A DNA stretch of 64,000 nucleotides from Thamnidium elegans (GCA_025201345.1 JAIXMG010000007.1:248001-312000), one strand, 5' to 3'; shown: positions 45,563-58,991, counted from the stretch's first letter. Made by a program: numbers and translations. The notes: a model not told the origin generated them from the sequence alone.

Positions 45563-48462
45563 ATGAGACTAATAATCATATCATTTATTCTACTTTCGCT
45601 GCAGTTAATACGCTGTCAACAAGGTATGGGTACATACAAAAAGAACTATGGCTTATACAACAATCCGTACGACTTTCCCAACTATGGCAAGTAATAACTG
45701 GACAGTTCTAAAAGTTTTGCAAGTCTCGAGAGAATTAACAGTTATTTATATTATCAATAGATATGTCAACAAGTGCGCAAGGTTATAGAGTCGACGAAGC
45801 GAATATTTTACAAAAGTCTTGGGGAATAGAGATTCCTTTGCTGGCGAATGGTAATTCCAGTTTATACGGAACTCTGATTCAAGACTTAGTTGTAGCTATT
45901 GTATATGAAACTAATGAAAGAGTTCACGTCAAAGTAAAGTAGTTGGAATTATCAGATACACTTTTATATATTATTAAAAAAATATATATTGATTTTAGAT
46001 TTACGATAAAGACCAAAAACAAGTTGTAGTTCCAAACTCTCCTTTAGGTATGATAAGACCTAATATTCAAGAGCAATTTCGAGGAGGTCATAAAAAAAAG
46101 AATAATCCTAATGAATTTAATTACACGAGTAACCCCTTTAGTTTTCAAGTAACTCGTAAGTCCGATGGAGTCGTATTGTTTGATACAACTGGTTTCCCCC
46201 TTGTTTTCGAAGACCAGTATCTGGAGATATCAACACGTTTACCTGCTAACAACACCAATATCTATGGTTTGGGCGAAGTTTTAGCTCCTTTTAAACGTAC
46301 ACGTAATGTAACAACTTTGTTTGCCAGAGACGCACATGACAGGTACAAAAATATGTATGGAACTCAAACATTCTATATGGATATTAGAAATGATAATGGA
46401 GCAGCACACGGTGTATTTTTTTTAAATGCACATGGTATGGATATCGTTACTACAGAAGACCGAATCACGTATAAAGCCATCGGTGGTATACTAGACTTTT
46501 ATTTTTTCGTGCCTCAAGATGCCAAACCAAATTCAGTAGTTCAAGCATACACCAGCTTAGTTGGAAAATCGATGATGCCAGCACATTGGATGTTGGGATA
46601 CCAAAACTGTCGTTACAATTATACTAGTATATCGCATGTACAGCATGTAGTAGAGATGCACGACAAAAACAATATTCCATTAGAAGTTCAATGGATCGAT
46701 ATCGACTATATGGATGGAAGAAAAGACTTTACGTTTGATCCTGTCAATTTCCCTCGAGAAAAAATGATTGATTTTTCAAATAGTTTACATGAACAAGGAA
46801 AAAGGTTTGTGGTCATGGTAGATCCTGCTATCCCTGTCGGTAATTCGTATCAACCTTATGTAAGAGGTCAAAAGTTAAATGTGTTCGTTAAAAATGTGGA
46901 TGGATCCGAGTATCAAGGTCAGGTATGGCCAGGGTATACGGTTTTCCCAGATTGGTGGCATCCCAATATCACAAACTATTGGCAGAGTGAAATTATAGAG
47001 TGGATGGAGTTATTGAAATTAGACGGTATTTGGATTGATATGAACGAACCTTCTTCATTTTGTCTAGGCTCTTGTGGGTCTTTAAATAACTCGGTGAAAC
47101 CAAACGCGGAACCATGGCAAAATACAATAGAAGAGCAGTTGCGATTGCATACATTTCAAGAATCCGCTTTGAATGCGCTTGGGCAACCTCCAGGAGAAAC
47201 TCGTAACTTATTATATCCTAATTATATTATTAATAACGGCGCAGGAAATTTATCTGAAAAGACAGTTGCTATGACCGCACAACATTATGGAAATATATCT
47301 CATTATGATATACATAATCTTTATGGCCACGCAGAAGGATATATTACAAGACAGGTAATTATTTTTAAAATTTGCTGTATTATTTATATTAAAAAGAAAA
47401 GAAAAGGCTTTACTAGCATACAACTCCTCTACACGTCCATTCTTGTTGAGTAGATCTACATTTGCTGGCAGTGGAAGCTATATGGGACACTGGACTGGAG
47501 ATATTGTATCCTCTTGGGAAGACATGAAAGGAACAATTGCTGATATTTTTAATTTCCAAATGTACGGTATAAGCTATTCTGGAGCGGATATTTGCGGATT
47601 TGTTGGTGATGCTACAGAGAATCTATGTACACGTTGGATGCAGCTTGGATCATTTTATCCATTTGCTCGTATGCATAACGGAGACGCATCCATTGATCAA
47701 GAGCCTTATATCTGGGAAAGTACTGCTGAAGCTAGCCGTAAAGCGCTTAAAGTCAGATACGCGCTACTACCTTACTTTTATACTTTATTTGAAGAGTCAA
47801 ATCGATTAGGCACGGGAATTTGGAGACCTTTAGTCTTTGAATACCCTCAGTATGCTAGTATATTTGCTTATAACGATGAGCAAATAATGCTAGGATCTGA
47901 TATTTTGATATCTCCAGTTTTAGTTGATCATGCAGTTACTGTTAATGCCCAATTTCCTCCTGGAATTTGGTATGATTGGTATACACATGACATTTTAAAA
48001 ACGAGTTCGGTAAAAGAAAAATTTATAATTACACTGGATGCACCATTGACACATGTGCCTGTTCACATTCGAGGCGGAGCAATCATTATTACAAAGTTAC
48101 CGGAACTTCTTGTTGACAAGACATACGCTACACCATATAATATAATTATAGCCTTAAACGAAAATAGACACGCTTTCGGAAGGTTGTACATTGATGACGG
48201 ATATTCCATTCAACCTGCGAATAAGTCAAGCATCAATTTTATCTTTACCGGTAATACACTCACGGTCAATGGCCAATTTAATTATCGAGATACTGAAAGT
48301 ATAGGAAATATCACTATTCTAAGTCATCAAAATATTGCTTATTCTGTTGCAACGATAGGAGATAAAAAGGTTACAATGGTTTCAAATGGTACTACTACAG
48401 CTACACTAGTAACTGATGGCGCGGTTTTTCTTGATAAAGGTTTTAGCATACAGTTTTCTTAA
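45563..48462 (+). CDS. Secreted GH31 alpha-glucosidase
   Basis: Glycoside hydrolase family 31 enzyme releasing glucose from maltose and starch oligosaccharides, probably extracellular or wall-bound. Four exons: 45563-45623, 45761-45933, 45999-47354 and 47407-48462. Exon 1 is a clean signal peptide (MRLIIISFILLSLQLIRCQQ). The catalytic nucleophile region is GIWIDMNEPSSF. The acid/base region is SRSTFAGSGSYMGHWTGDIV, and FQMYGISYSGADICGFVGD is the conserved sugar-binding block. The exon junction restores ALLAYNSSTRPFLLSRS, which confirms the acceptor at 47406. The C-terminal beta-sandwich contains VPVHIRGGAIIITK and a DDGYS motif. There are many N-x-S/T sequons. About 880 residues, normal for the family. 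Confidence 0.93.
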
Positions 48463-48577
48463 TTTTTGGTTCCCAGCATGATTCTTTAGTCAAATGACAT
48501 CATGCGAAACTATAAAAGGTTTTTTTTTTGTTTTTTTCACTTAAAATACTTTTTTTCCTTTCAATTAAAAATAAATC

Positions 48578-49066
48578 ATGTTACAGCTTATTAAAAGGAT
48601 AGCGATAGCGCGACCTAATTATATTAAATCGAATTTATTTGTAAACAGGCCAATTGGTCGTACTATGACAACAAGTTCTCCGCAACAACAGCAACCCTCA
48701 AAAACGAAACAGTTTATGAAGAAATATGGTTATGTCGGTATTGGCGTATACCTTGCTCTTGGACTGGTTGACTTGTCTGCTACTATGGGGTTTATTACTA
48801 TTAAGGGAGCTCATCGTGTACGAGAAGTTGAAGATTACGTTATTGGTAAAGCCAAAGGAATATTAGGAATGGAGCATGCACCTTTAGACTCAACAAAAGG
48901 AATTGACAAACCTTCTTTGACATCTATATTTTTTATTGCTTATGGTATCCATAAAACAATTTTATTACCTTTTAGACTATCTTTAACTGCAGCTATTACT
49001 CCCGCAGTAGCCAAACGATTACAAAAATTAGGTTGGGTGAAAAATATTTCGAATAAAAAGAACTAA
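48578..49066 (+). CDS. FAM210/DUF1279-domain mitochondrial protein
   Basis: Single exon, 162 residues. MLQLIKRIAIARPNYIKSNL followed by RPIGRTM resembles a mitochondrial presequence. The DUF1279 core is FMKKYGYVGIGVYLALGLVD to YGIHKTILLPFRLSLTAAIT with AVAKRLQKLGW. Homologs (human FAM210A/B, yeast Nat2-like proteins) are inner-membrane proteins linked to mitochondrial translation or cristae maintenance. Two hydrophobic segments are visible. The molecular function is not established. Confidence 0.8.
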   Translation: MLQLIKRIAIARPNYIKSNLFVNRPIGRTMTTSSPQQQQPSKTKQFMKKYGYVGIGVYLALGLVDLSATMGFITIKGAHRVREVEDYVIGKAKGILGMEHAPLDSTKGIDKPSLTSIFFIAYGIHKTILLPFRLSLTAAITPAVAKRLQKLGWVKNISNKKN

Positions 49067-49096
49067 AAAACAAAAAAGTTTTTTTATTATATTATT

Positions 49097-49515
49097 TTAT
49101 CTTCTTGTTTCAAAAGGTAAAACAATTACACATAAACCGACGATAGCAAATCCAATTACACTTATATACAATGGTAATGACGTATTGATGGTTAATAAGA
49201 TACCTGTGATAATAGGACTAGCAATACCCGCAATTCTACCCAAGCCAGAGGCTGTACCAACTGCTGTTCCTCTCACAGAGGTATCGAATACTTCTGGCGT
49301 ATAACCGTAGATGACTGCATATAATAATGTAGCCAAAAAGGAAACTGCGGAAGATGATAGGACCATGGTAACACGAGAGTTAATAACGGAGAATATAAAG
49401 AGCGCTGCAGAAGATCCAAATGCTGAAATAGACATGGTTCCTTTTCTTCCTAATCTAGTTTCAATCAAGTAAGAAGCAATCTAAGCGAAAGAGAATAACG
49501 TTAATTCTATAAAGA

Positions 49516-49546
<31 letters not shown>

Positions 49547-51049
49547 ACATAAACATACAACTGATCCTGGCACACCGGCCAGTGAATAGATCATATAATC
49601 CCAATACACTTGTTTACGTGTAGGTACAGCTTCTCCTTCAAAACCAAGCGTTTCAAGGTATTTTGGTAAAAACACATTAAACATGGTATACGCAACAGAT
49701 GTAAAAGTCCATATAGACCAAATCAATAATGTCGTTAATCTCCACTTGGGACCTAATAACAATTTAATCGCTTTGACTTTTTCTTCTTCATCATCATTAT
49801 CAAGCTGTTGGGGACTACCATCATTATTTGAGGGTAGTATTTGGTTTGTTTCGTTACCATCGTCCTCTTCCTCTAATTCAATATCCTCGCTCGATTTGAA
49901 CACAAGTTTAGATTTCCTCTTTATTGGTAATTCGTCCTTATCAATATGAACACTTCCGCCATTAATATTCGCAATGTCCTGTAATACAATGATTGTTTCC
50001 TTTGCTCTATCTTGACTCATTAAGAATTTAGGAGTCTCTGGTAACTTTAACCACATTGATCTTAATATCAGCATTAAAAAAGTCAAAATGGATACAGTAA
50101 ACAGCATTATCCTCCAACCGTTATTCTGTGTGCTTACATCACATGGTAATCCATCATCAGGACAGCTCCAATCTGGTAAAATTAAATATCCAATAATTGA
50201 TGCCAAGACAGCGCCAAAAGAGAAAAAAACGGACATAAAGGTCAGTAAATAATGATATTCTTTTGGTAAGAATTCAAGATATAAGGCACCATCTGTAGGC
50301 ATATTTCCTCCAACACCAAAACCCAAGAAGAATAAAGTAAAACATAAACTTGCAAAGTTAAATGTAAAGCTGGATAACAAACCAAATACTGACGTAATAG
50401 CAAGAGTCATTGTATAAGGTAATTTTCTACCTTTTGTATCCGAATATGAGCCCCAGAAAAAAGCGCCGACTGTCATACCAGCAAATAATGAACTTGAAAG
50501 AGTGCCAATCCATTTATCAGGTACATCATAGTGATCTATTACACACACATAAATATATATTAATAAGCTGACAAAAAAAGTCAATATTAGGACTAGCGTA
50601 TTTATTTTATTTTATTTTACCTTGAACACGAGGCAAAATAATTGCAATAGTCTATTTATTATTGTTATACTGTATATCAGTAACAATTTTACACAAAAAG
50701 CAAAAAGCAAAAAGCAAAAAGCAAAAAAAAAAAAAAAATTACCTGAAGCCACATCTATTAAATAACAACATATTAGATTTTCTCAGTAGTAGTATTACTT
50801 ATTATTATTATATAATCTTACATTATCCGCTAACCATCCAAATCCACATAAAATCTATTATCAGTATTAATAAAAAAAAAAGAAAAGAGTTATATTATTC
50901 TGTTTTACCAAGAGTTTCTTTTGAAACAAACCATACCCAACTTTTGCTAATAATCCGTCTAATATTTGGTCTGGGTTTCTTTCGGTGACAGACTGAATTT
51001 CCTCGTCTTCTGTCGGTAACGGTGTGAATATCGCTGTACTAGAAGTCAT
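49097..51049 (-). CDS. MFS transporter, SV2/SVOP-like
   Basis: Major facilitator superfamily protein with about 12 TM segments. N-terminal exons give MTSSTAIFTPLPTEDEEIQS and DGLLAKVGYG. Then come very short exons (CGFGW-LADN-MWLQ-type text, about 50600-50850) and the large exon 49490-50535. The MFS signature appears as GAFFWGSYSDTKGRKLPYTM and GFGVGGNMPTDGALYLEFLP, with ETPKFL after TM6. A long acidic loop (ELEEEDDGNETNQ) precedes TM7. The final exon has EVFDTSVRGTAVGTASGLGR (the EVYPTxxRGxG-type motif). Organisation fits the SVOP branch. Substrate unknown. The (TA)n repeat at 49519-49543 is intronic. Confidence 0.82.
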
Positions 51050-51679
51050 TTGTTTAATTGATTCTTTTCTTTTCTTTTTTACTAGTATTATAGTTATTGT
51101 TTTTTTTTTAAAAAAAAGAGAGAGAGAGAAAAAAGGAAAGAAAAGGTAAGAGAAAGGAGCTTTTATATGCACTAAAAAATACAGTTTTATTTCTATTTTA
51201 AATATCCGCACCTTTTTCACTGCGTATAAAAGACGTAAGAAGGTCTGTGAGCTTGCGTTTTTATTGATTATTACAGCTGCAGGATTTTTTTTTATTGCTG
51301 TCAGTTTTTAGTAGTGCACTTGTCAATTTATTAGTGACACTTTCTAATATTTAAGAGAGTACACACTAGAAAAAATAAAACAAAAGAAGCTAGCACGTCA
51401 GTACCTTTTTTTTTTGAACCAACAAAAAGACATTAAAAATATGTGGTTAATTTAAAATCAATAGGGGGTCTTACAACAAGCACAGAGAAAGAGCTAAGCC
51501 ACATAAAAATCATTTCCTAGTACGTTATTCCTATTGGCTAATACCCCTTGATTGAAAAAAAGAAAAAATTTGCTTCATCAGAAAAGAGCCTATTACAAGC
51601 AAAAAGAATATTGATATGAGAGTATATATGTATATCTACTTTTGATTTTATTTTAAAAAAAGATAAAATTTTAAAAAAT
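51050..51679. other. Intergenic
   Basis: About 630 bp between the MFS start and the RPS20 3' end, AT-rich with purine/pyrimidine tracts at 51108-51160. No gene seen. Confidence 0.4.
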
Positions 51680-52194
51680 TTAAGCAATGGTAACCTCAAC
51701 CTCAACTCCGGGTTCAATGGAGATGGAGGTGATTTGCTTAACAATCTCAGAGGGAGAGTGCAAATCGATCAAACGCTTGTGGATTCTCATCTCGAAACGA
51801 TCGAAGGTCTCGGAACCGTTACCACAAGGGGACTTACGGGTGGTGATACGGAGAACCTTGGTGGGGAGACGAACGGGACCCTTAACCTTGAGGTTCTTGT
51901 CCTTGGCACGCTGGATAAGATCGCTGGAAACCTTTTCGAGGTTCTTGACGTTACGAGAAGTCAAGGTGATACGGATACGGTGGATCCTATAAGTTTATAA
52001 AGTGTTAATATTCACTTATTTCTCTCTATTTCGTATAATAATCTAAACTTACTTGGCCTCAACTTGTTCCTCCAATCCAGGCTTGGCAGCAGACTTAGCC
52101 TATATAAAAAATAACATAATAATTTAATACCCTATACACTATAGTTTGATAGGTGTGGTTAAGTAATAATTCTACGTACAGCAATGGCAGACAT
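51680..52194 (-). CDS. RPS20: 40S ribosomal protein uS10 (Rps20)
   Basis: Small-subunit ribosomal protein at the mRNA-entry side of the 40S head. Three exons join to [21 protein letters not shown] and [20 protein letters not shown], continuing [20 protein letters not shown] to [15 protein letters not shown]. Length is about 120 residues, normal for the family. Codon use is visibly more GC-rich than in neighbours (optimal codons), as expected for a highly expressed gene. It is divergent from mevalonate kinase with only 199 bp between start codons, so a shared promoter is likely. Confidence 0.97.
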
Positions 52195-52393
52195 TTTTAG
52201 TATAAATGAAAAAGAAGGAAACTATCAACTGAAGCGTGCAAATTTTTTTTTTACTCATTCAACAAACAAAAGTCACATAAATTTATTTTTTTTCAGCGGA
52301 CTTTTTCATTTGCTCCTGTTACTGGGATTAAATCCCCCTTTCTTATGTCAGTTTCCTTCTTGCTCATTTACTTTTTTTCATCATCTTGTTCGC

Positions 52394-53811
52394 AATGACT
52401 ACAACCGACTTGAACGAACGTGTATTGGTTTCTGCACCTGGTAAAGTAATTTTATTTGGTGAACATTCAGTTGTATATCAAAAGGTAAAATTCTTTTTAG
52501 TTTAAAAGAGTATCTCGTAACTGAATCCTTTTTTTTTTAGACAGCTGTCGCTGCTTCGTTAGGATTAAAGTCTTATCTCTACCTCGAAAAGCGTCAAGAC
52601 AAGGTAATTGAATTAGTATTACCTGACGTCAAAGTCCACAAGACATGGACCATAGATCAAATCCCACTTCGACTTGTCTCATACCCAGACTCAGGTAAAT
52701 AACATAATGAAACTTTATATCTCTTTACCCCCCTTGATAAGGTTCTCTTGCGTAACAACAACCTCCCCCTTATTTTTAGATACCCGTCATCCAACAAATA
52801 TGCCTACCGAATTAAAATCTCGCTTGGACCAACTGACCCAAATAAAGCAAGACAACAGTCAAAGTCAAGCTATTTTAGCTTTTTTATATCTTTTTGTCAT
52901 TATGGAAGCAAAATGTCAAACTCCTTTTGATCAAGGATTTACACTTTGTGTTCGTTCGTTTCTTCCTGTCGGGGCTGGATTAGGTAGTTCTGCTAGTTAC
53001 TCCGTTGCTATAGCTACTGCCCTTTTGATCTTGGTAGGTGAAATTCCTACTGATTTTAACAAGTCCGAACTCAGAGAAGAATACTTGATCAGGATCAATG
53101 AGTATGCGTTTAAGGCAGAGGAAGTAATTCATGGTAACCCTAGTGGCGTTGATAATGCAGTTGCCACTTACGGTGGAGCCAAGACATTTATGCGTGGTCA
53201 AGGGTTTGCTACATTAGAAGGATTCCAATCTTTACGTTTATTATTAACAAATACAAAGGTACCCAGATCAACCAACTTGTTGGTCGCTGGTGTTGGTGAA
53301 AAGAGAAAGACATATCCTTTAATTATTGAACCCATGTTGGAGTCCATGAACGCTATTGCTTTGCATTGTCGTGACGCCTTTAAAAAGTCACAAGATAAGT
53401 CTGCTTTAATGGACGAATTAGAGGACTTGGTAGGTTTAAATCATTGTTTATTGGAAGGTCTTGGTGTAAGTCATCCTAGTTTAGAAAAGGTTAGAATGAT
53501 TACAGCTGAATCTGGGTTAAAGACTAAATTGACAGGTGCTGGTGGTGGTGGGTGTGCTGTGACGTTTATTCGTGAGGGTAAAGAAATTCAAGCAAGCTAC
53601 GCTTAATTATGTGTTACTCAATTTTTTTTTTCTAGATGTTTCTCAAACTGTAATTGATAAAGTCTTGTCTCAATTAAAGGAAGAAGGGTTTGATTGCTAT
53701 CAAACAAATGTTGGTGGAACTGGCGCTGATGCTGTAACACTTACAAATGACGAGACAAAGAATTGGCTTCTGGAAGCAAATCGTGATACCTTGGAACACT
53801 ATTTTAAATAA
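52394..53811 (+). CDS. ERG12: Mevalonate kinase
   Basis: Phosphorylates mevalonate to 5-phosphomevalonate in the isoprenoid/ergosterol pathway. Five exons. The first ends LVSAPGKVILFGEHSVVYQK (GHMP motif 1, substrate binding), then TAVAASLGLKSYLYLEKRQD. The main exon has PVGAGLGSSASYSVAIATAL (ATP-binding GLGSSA), EVIHGNPSGVDNAVATYGG (catalytic Asp region) and KLTGAGGGGCAVTF (motif 3). The last exon begins DVSQTVIDKVLSQLKEEGF. Total is about 420 residues, typical for eukaryotic enzymes. Confidence 0.95.
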
Positions 53812-54069
53812 ATATGTGTTATTTATTTTAATAATTTATAATAACTTACTCACTTAAAAAATAAGTATCTACTACATTTATAGTGATATCTGTTGATAGT
53901 AACATGACTGTAAATTAAAATTTATATCTTTTTTTTTGCAGTGCTTTTTTTAAAGTATATAATTGTGAGGTAGAATAAAGAAGAGAATTTATTTTGGGAT
54001 AACATTCAAGAGTTTCATAATCTTACATAATTAAGAGAGTGATATAATAAATAAATAGAAGAGCGGCGC

Positions 54070-55077
54070 TTAATGGATAGGAGCAGCTTCCATTTTAGTC
54101 AAGCCAGCACTCTCAGCCATATCAAGCGTATTTTTGTAGGATTGCGTCAACGAAGCAGGTAAAGAATCCTTGAATTCAGGAGAGCTCATCCAGCCTAGCC
54201 CATGCTGAAACAAACTCTTTGCGCGATGATCACCACCAGCAATGGTACCCATACAAGCATGCAATGTAGCTCTCTTATTAGCCTTATTATAAGCGGCACG
54301 ATGAAGGATATTATTATCATAAAAGACAGTTTGACCTGGCTTCAAGACGACCTTGAGCATATTAGGCATCTCATGACTTTTGGGGTCATGGATAGTAATC
54401 TCACGCTCCCTTTCGGTACGAACACGACGGTGGGATTGTGGGACAACGTAGAGACATTCGTCTTGATACAATGCTCTGTATTAAGGACCTGTTTGTGAAT
54501 ATTTTTTTAACTAATTTAGGAAAAAGGTTTTGCTTACGTATTCCATTGTGTACCGTAATGAGACTCAGTCAAGATCTTTGCTTCTTCTTCTTCTGTTGCC
54601 TCAGCTGGCACGGTGTCACGATGCCAAGTAAGGTCAAAATCAGAATCTCTAGGATTAATTAAGAGATTAAAAAGTTCTACAATAAAAAATAAGTATATAT
54701 TCATATATACTAAGTAAATTTTTTATATAGATATAAAATGTACCTAGTTGTAATTCTGGACGTGTAGTACTCAATAAGTCACAAACAGCATTTTGAAGTT
54801 GATCAGAACCATACCATTCAGCAAACTCGGATTCACCAAGATCAGGGTGCATTAAATGCTGCACACCCCAAACATCGGTACCTTCTTTCCAAGGAGGAAA
54901 TTGAGTTCCAACTAAACGACGGTACTGCCAATCTCCACGTCTTGCTCTATCCACTGCACGATCACAAGCTTCAATTAACTTTTGGAAAGATTCAGTAGGA
55001 ATAAGTCCATCAATGACTACATAACCGTCTTTAATAATTGAGTCTCTGATAGGATTGTTATTAATATCTGTAATCAT
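54070..55077 (-). CDS. Phytanoyl-CoA dioxygenase (PhyH) family Fe(II)/2-oxoglutarate oxygenase
   Basis: Three exons. The N-terminal part (DGYVVIDGLIPTESFQKLIE) is the usual PhyH start. The iron-binding HxD is in DFDLTWHRDTVP (middle exon). The distal His is in FYDNNILHRAAYNKANKRAT, with the Arg that anchors 2-oxoglutarate nine residues further (KRAT). No peroxisomal PTS1 (end KMEAAPIH) is visible, so it is probably not a classical phytanoyl-CoA hydroxylase. Substrate unknown. It is divergent from the metacaspase gene. Confidence 0.85.
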
Positions 55078-55511
55078 TTTTATTTATTTATTGTAAGATA
55101 AAGAAGAAGAAAAAAGAAGGCAAAAAAAAAAAAAAAGAGACTCTTTTTATTTATTTTCCCATGATTTAGGGTAAAAAATCATGCCATGAAACCATTGGTA
55201 GCTTTATTTGGTACTACAAAAATCCTTTTGAATTGTTACACACTTGTAAAACTTTTCGATTTGCATTTGACAAATAAGATAACTATCTATTTACTTGTAA
55301 TAAAAGCAGTAACACACAAACACTACTTTTTTTTTTGTGTGCGTAATAATAATGACGCTAGTTTATTTCATTTTATCAAGAACAAATGTCAATTACAAGA
55401 TAAAATCAGTAGAAAGGAGTGGTGCACGTGATGAGGTTAATCTATTTTTATACAAGCAGAAAAAAAAATTCAAGTTTTTCTATTTTATTCCCTTTTTCTC
55501 TTTTTCTTTCA
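55078..55511. promoter_or_regulatory. Divergent promoter (dioxygenase / metacaspase)
   Basis: 434 bp between two start codons. It contains a GTGCACGTGATG segment (a CACGTG E-box) near 55421-55431, about 85 bp before the metacaspase ATG, and several T tracts. Regulation is inferred only. Confidence 0.35.
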
Positions 55512-57410
55512 ATGAATTTTCCAGGACAAGGATATACGACAGGTGGATACCCACCACCACAACAACCTTTTGGAGGTGGATACCCTCCTCAACAACAACC
55601 AGGTTACCCGCCACAACAACCGGGTTATCCTCCTCAGCAACCAGGTTACCCTCCTCAGCAACAACCAGGTTACGCTCCTCAGCAACAACCAGGTTACCCA
55701 CCACAACACAGTGGATACCCTCCACAACAACCTGGTTATCCACCACAACCTTCTTCACCTTATGGTGGTTACGCTCCTCAACAACCTAGTTACCCACCTC
55801 AAAGTAATGTGCCACCACCGCTTTCACCACAAGCTTTCCAATCTCCTCCATCGCAATTTGATCGCAATGTAATAAATATACAATACACACTTGCTAAAAA
55901 AAAAAAATACTAAAAAAATAATAATTATAATAGATGCCACCTGCTTATTCACCGCAAATACAAGATCCAATGTTTACACCGAACGATCCGACGTTAGCAC
56001 AGGCCAATTATCCTCAGCCGCCTCATTCTATGCACAACCAATCACCCCAACCAGGTAAAACGGCAAAATAATAATATACAATTTTCTTTTGATTGGTTCT
56101 AACTTATTTTCTTTAGTACCATATGGTCAACCACAGTCAAATGCTAATGATTACGTGATGCATGTCAACCCAAAATTTAGAAATATGCCACCACCTAATT
56201 TCCAACTTTCCAACTGTAAGATAATTATATTGACAACTTATTTTGTGACTAAAATGCCAAGTAAAATATTTATAGGTCAGGGAAGAAAAAGAGCATTGTT
56301 GATTGGTATTAACTATTTTGGTACTTCCGCCGAATTGAAAGGTAAAGAAAAAGAGAGATACTATATATCCCGCTTTATGAAAATTAATTACAAAATATTT
56401 TAGGGTGTATTAATGACGTTGAAAATATCAAACAGTTCTTGGTTACAATGTATAACTTTCATGAAGAAGATATGGTTATATTGACAGATAATCAATCAAA
56501 TCCTCAAGGTATTCCTACCAAGCAAAATATCATTCGTGCTATGCAATGGTTAGTTCATGACTCGAGACCTAATGATTCGTAAGTTTAAATATCTGTATAT
56601 TAGGTGCACATTATTAATTGTGTTTATTAGATTCTTTTTCCATTTCAGTGGGCATGGTGGTAGAGTAAGTAATGTTTTCTTTTAAGTTAAACAATATATA
56701 TTAACAGTGATATATAAAGATGAGAGACTATGATGGAGATGAAGATGATGGATACGATGAGACTATTTACCCAGTAGATCATGAAACCTATGGCCAAATC
56801 GTTGACGATGTAAGTAATAAAACGACAATAAAAAAATACTTTCTTGTTAACCCCAAATAATCAGATGATGAATGATATCATGGTAAAAAGACTAGTTCCT
56901 GGTTGTAGACTGACAGCTATTTTCGATTCCTGTCATTCTGGTACAGCACTTGATTTACCATATGTGTATTCCACTCAAGGCGCAATAAAGCAGCAAAGCT
57001 TTTTAAGAGATACAGGTAGTACTTTAAAGAACGCAGGTAAAGCATATTTATCTGGGGACCCTTCACGAGCTATCTCTTCTGTCATGTCGATTGGTACACG
57101 TATTATGAGCGGTGGTATCAGTGGTGGCGGAGCAAAGAAAGAAAAGATCAATCAGTTAAAGGGATCAGCTGCCGATGTCATTATGTTTTCTGGCTGTAAA
57201 GATGATCAAACCTCAGCTGATGCTACAGAAGCTGGCAGAGCTACAGGTGCTATGAGTTATGCTATCACTAGAGCATTAAGAGAAAATAGAAATCAAACTT
57301 ATATTCAGTTATTGAATAGTATTCGTGGTATACTGAAGCAAAAGTATAACCAAAGACCACAATTATCTTCTTCGCATCCAATGGATATGAATTTGCTTTT
57401 TGTACTATAA
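55512..57410 (+). CDS. MCA1: Type I metacaspase with Pro/Gln/Gly/Tyr-rich prodomain
   Basis: Cysteine protease of the caspase clan (Arg/Lys-specific, Ca2+-dependent), linked to stress, protein quality control and programmed death. The N-terminus is a repeat prodomain of about ten GYPPQQ-type units. The p20 region starts [20 protein letters not shown], then [18 protein letters not shown]. The catalytic His is in [11 protein letters not shown], carried on a short separate exon. The catalytic Cys is in [20 protein letters not shown]. The p10 region is [17 protein letters not shown] to [14 protein letters not shown]. The start at 55512 was chosen over the ATG at 55419 because the latter adds an unlike hydrophobic stretch. 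About nine exons. Confidence 0.93.
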
Positions 57411-57496
57411 ATTATGTTCCCCGCTGCATACAGAACTTGACACAAAAATTTTTTCCTCTTTTTATTTCTTTTTACTATTCTTTTTTTTTACAATTA

Positions 57497-58991
57497 ATGG
57501 CTACAAGAAAACATTCTCAGTTAATTGACTTTTTAACAACACATTATAATGAATTTAGTCAACAAAATTCAGACCGTTTAAAAGCATTATACTCTGACTT
57601 TTCCAAACTCTCTATATTAAATAAATATGCGTATGATACTAATGTCAACTTTTGGAGACAAGTTATTTTAAACTGTAATCAGCAAGGCTATTTAGGTTGC
57701 AGTGAATATTCTACTGTTATCAATAAATACGATTTACCTGAAAAGTTTCAACGTGCAGTTATTGGAAGACCTTTAGCTTTAAATTGTGTTTTGGTATGTA
57801 TACATGTCCATCTTTTTTTATATATATATTCTTACCAAAAAAAAAAAATAAAAAATATATACATATATTTTATAAAAGGCCAGTATGGAAAAGCATGAAG
57901 AATTGATGCCTTTACAAACATTTAATGCGCGCTTTTCTCCGCCTCCTTCTTGGGTAGGTTGGATTGTTGACACTGTAGTAAGAAACGCTTGGTATTTCCG
58001 ATGGCGTGATACTACCTACGGCGAGAGTCAGTATGTTGTCGTACCTACCATCAAAGCACTTGCCAAAGCTATCCTCTCACACCATTTTTCCAATGCCGCA
58101 GCTGAACCCATTTTAACACTGACAGAATTTAAAGCAACCTACAGTCATATTATCAACGATATTAAATTAAGTGATCAGGATACTATGTTGATATTAAACT
58201 ATTTACATTCACAACATGGAATCGCTTTAGCAGATAACGTCAAAGGATACGGCACCGATTATTTAGTAATTAAATTTCCTTCCAGAGAAGGTGAAGTGGC
58301 TACCATTACGCAGCATGATAAATCAGTTGTTAGTATTCGTACCACATGTCAAGCATTATCTGTACAAGTGGATGAATTACAACGTAAATCCGAAGAGTTG
58401 CATAAACAATTGCTGGAAGAAAAGAAGTTGGGACATACGGCTAAAGCATTATACTGCTTGAAAAGAAAGAAGAATTTACAACAAATTCTTGAGCGTAGAT
58501 TAAAGTCAGTAGAAACCATGGATAATATATTATTAAAGATTCAAACATCTAAAGATGATATTCAAGTAAGATTTATATACATATATATAATATATTGATT
58601 TTACACGCAAAAAACTAAAATTATATATTAGGTTGTACAAGCATTTAACATGGGAGCAGATGCATTAAAAGATTTATTAGGAGAAGATGGATTAACGCTT
58701 GAATCAGTAGACGAAGCTATGGAAAAGATTCAAACAGTGTTACAAGACCAAAAGGAAATAGAAGAAGCCATGAGAATGGATTTAGGTGAGTTTAATGACC
58801 AAGATATTGAACAAGAGTTGGCACAATTGATTCAACAAGAAAGTCCTTCGCCAGCTTCTATACCTTTACCACCTTCTCCACCCATTGAACCCCCTACTGC
58901 TAGTAGTCCTGTAAACTCTGAATTATCTAGATTAAATCAAATGTTTTCTTCTCCTGCCAAGAAGCAAGCAGAATTGGTTCCTCAATTATAA
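57497..58991 (+). CDS. CHM7: CHMP7/Chm7, ESCRT-III-related nuclear envelope protein
   Basis: Recruited by LEM proteins to seal the nuclear envelope and act in nuclear pore surveillance. Three exons: 57497-57793, 57879-58565 and 58632-58991. The N-terminal half is the winged-helix ESCRT-II-like part (NFWRQVILNCNQQGYLGCSE; ILNYLHSQHGIALADNVKG). The C-terminal half is Snf7-like (HTAKALYCLKRKKNLQQILE followed by RRLKSVETMDNILLKIQ; GADALKDLLGEDGLTLESVD). About 448 residues, similar to human CHMP7. The C-terminal region is Pro/Ser-rich. Confidence 0.9.

Noticed and set aside
55543..55872. Alternative His/Asn-rich and Trp/Arg/Thr-rich frames over the metacaspase prodomain
   Set aside because: Other-frame reads of the CCT-CAA-CAA-CCA-GGT repeat; the GYPPQQ frame continues into the protease domain.
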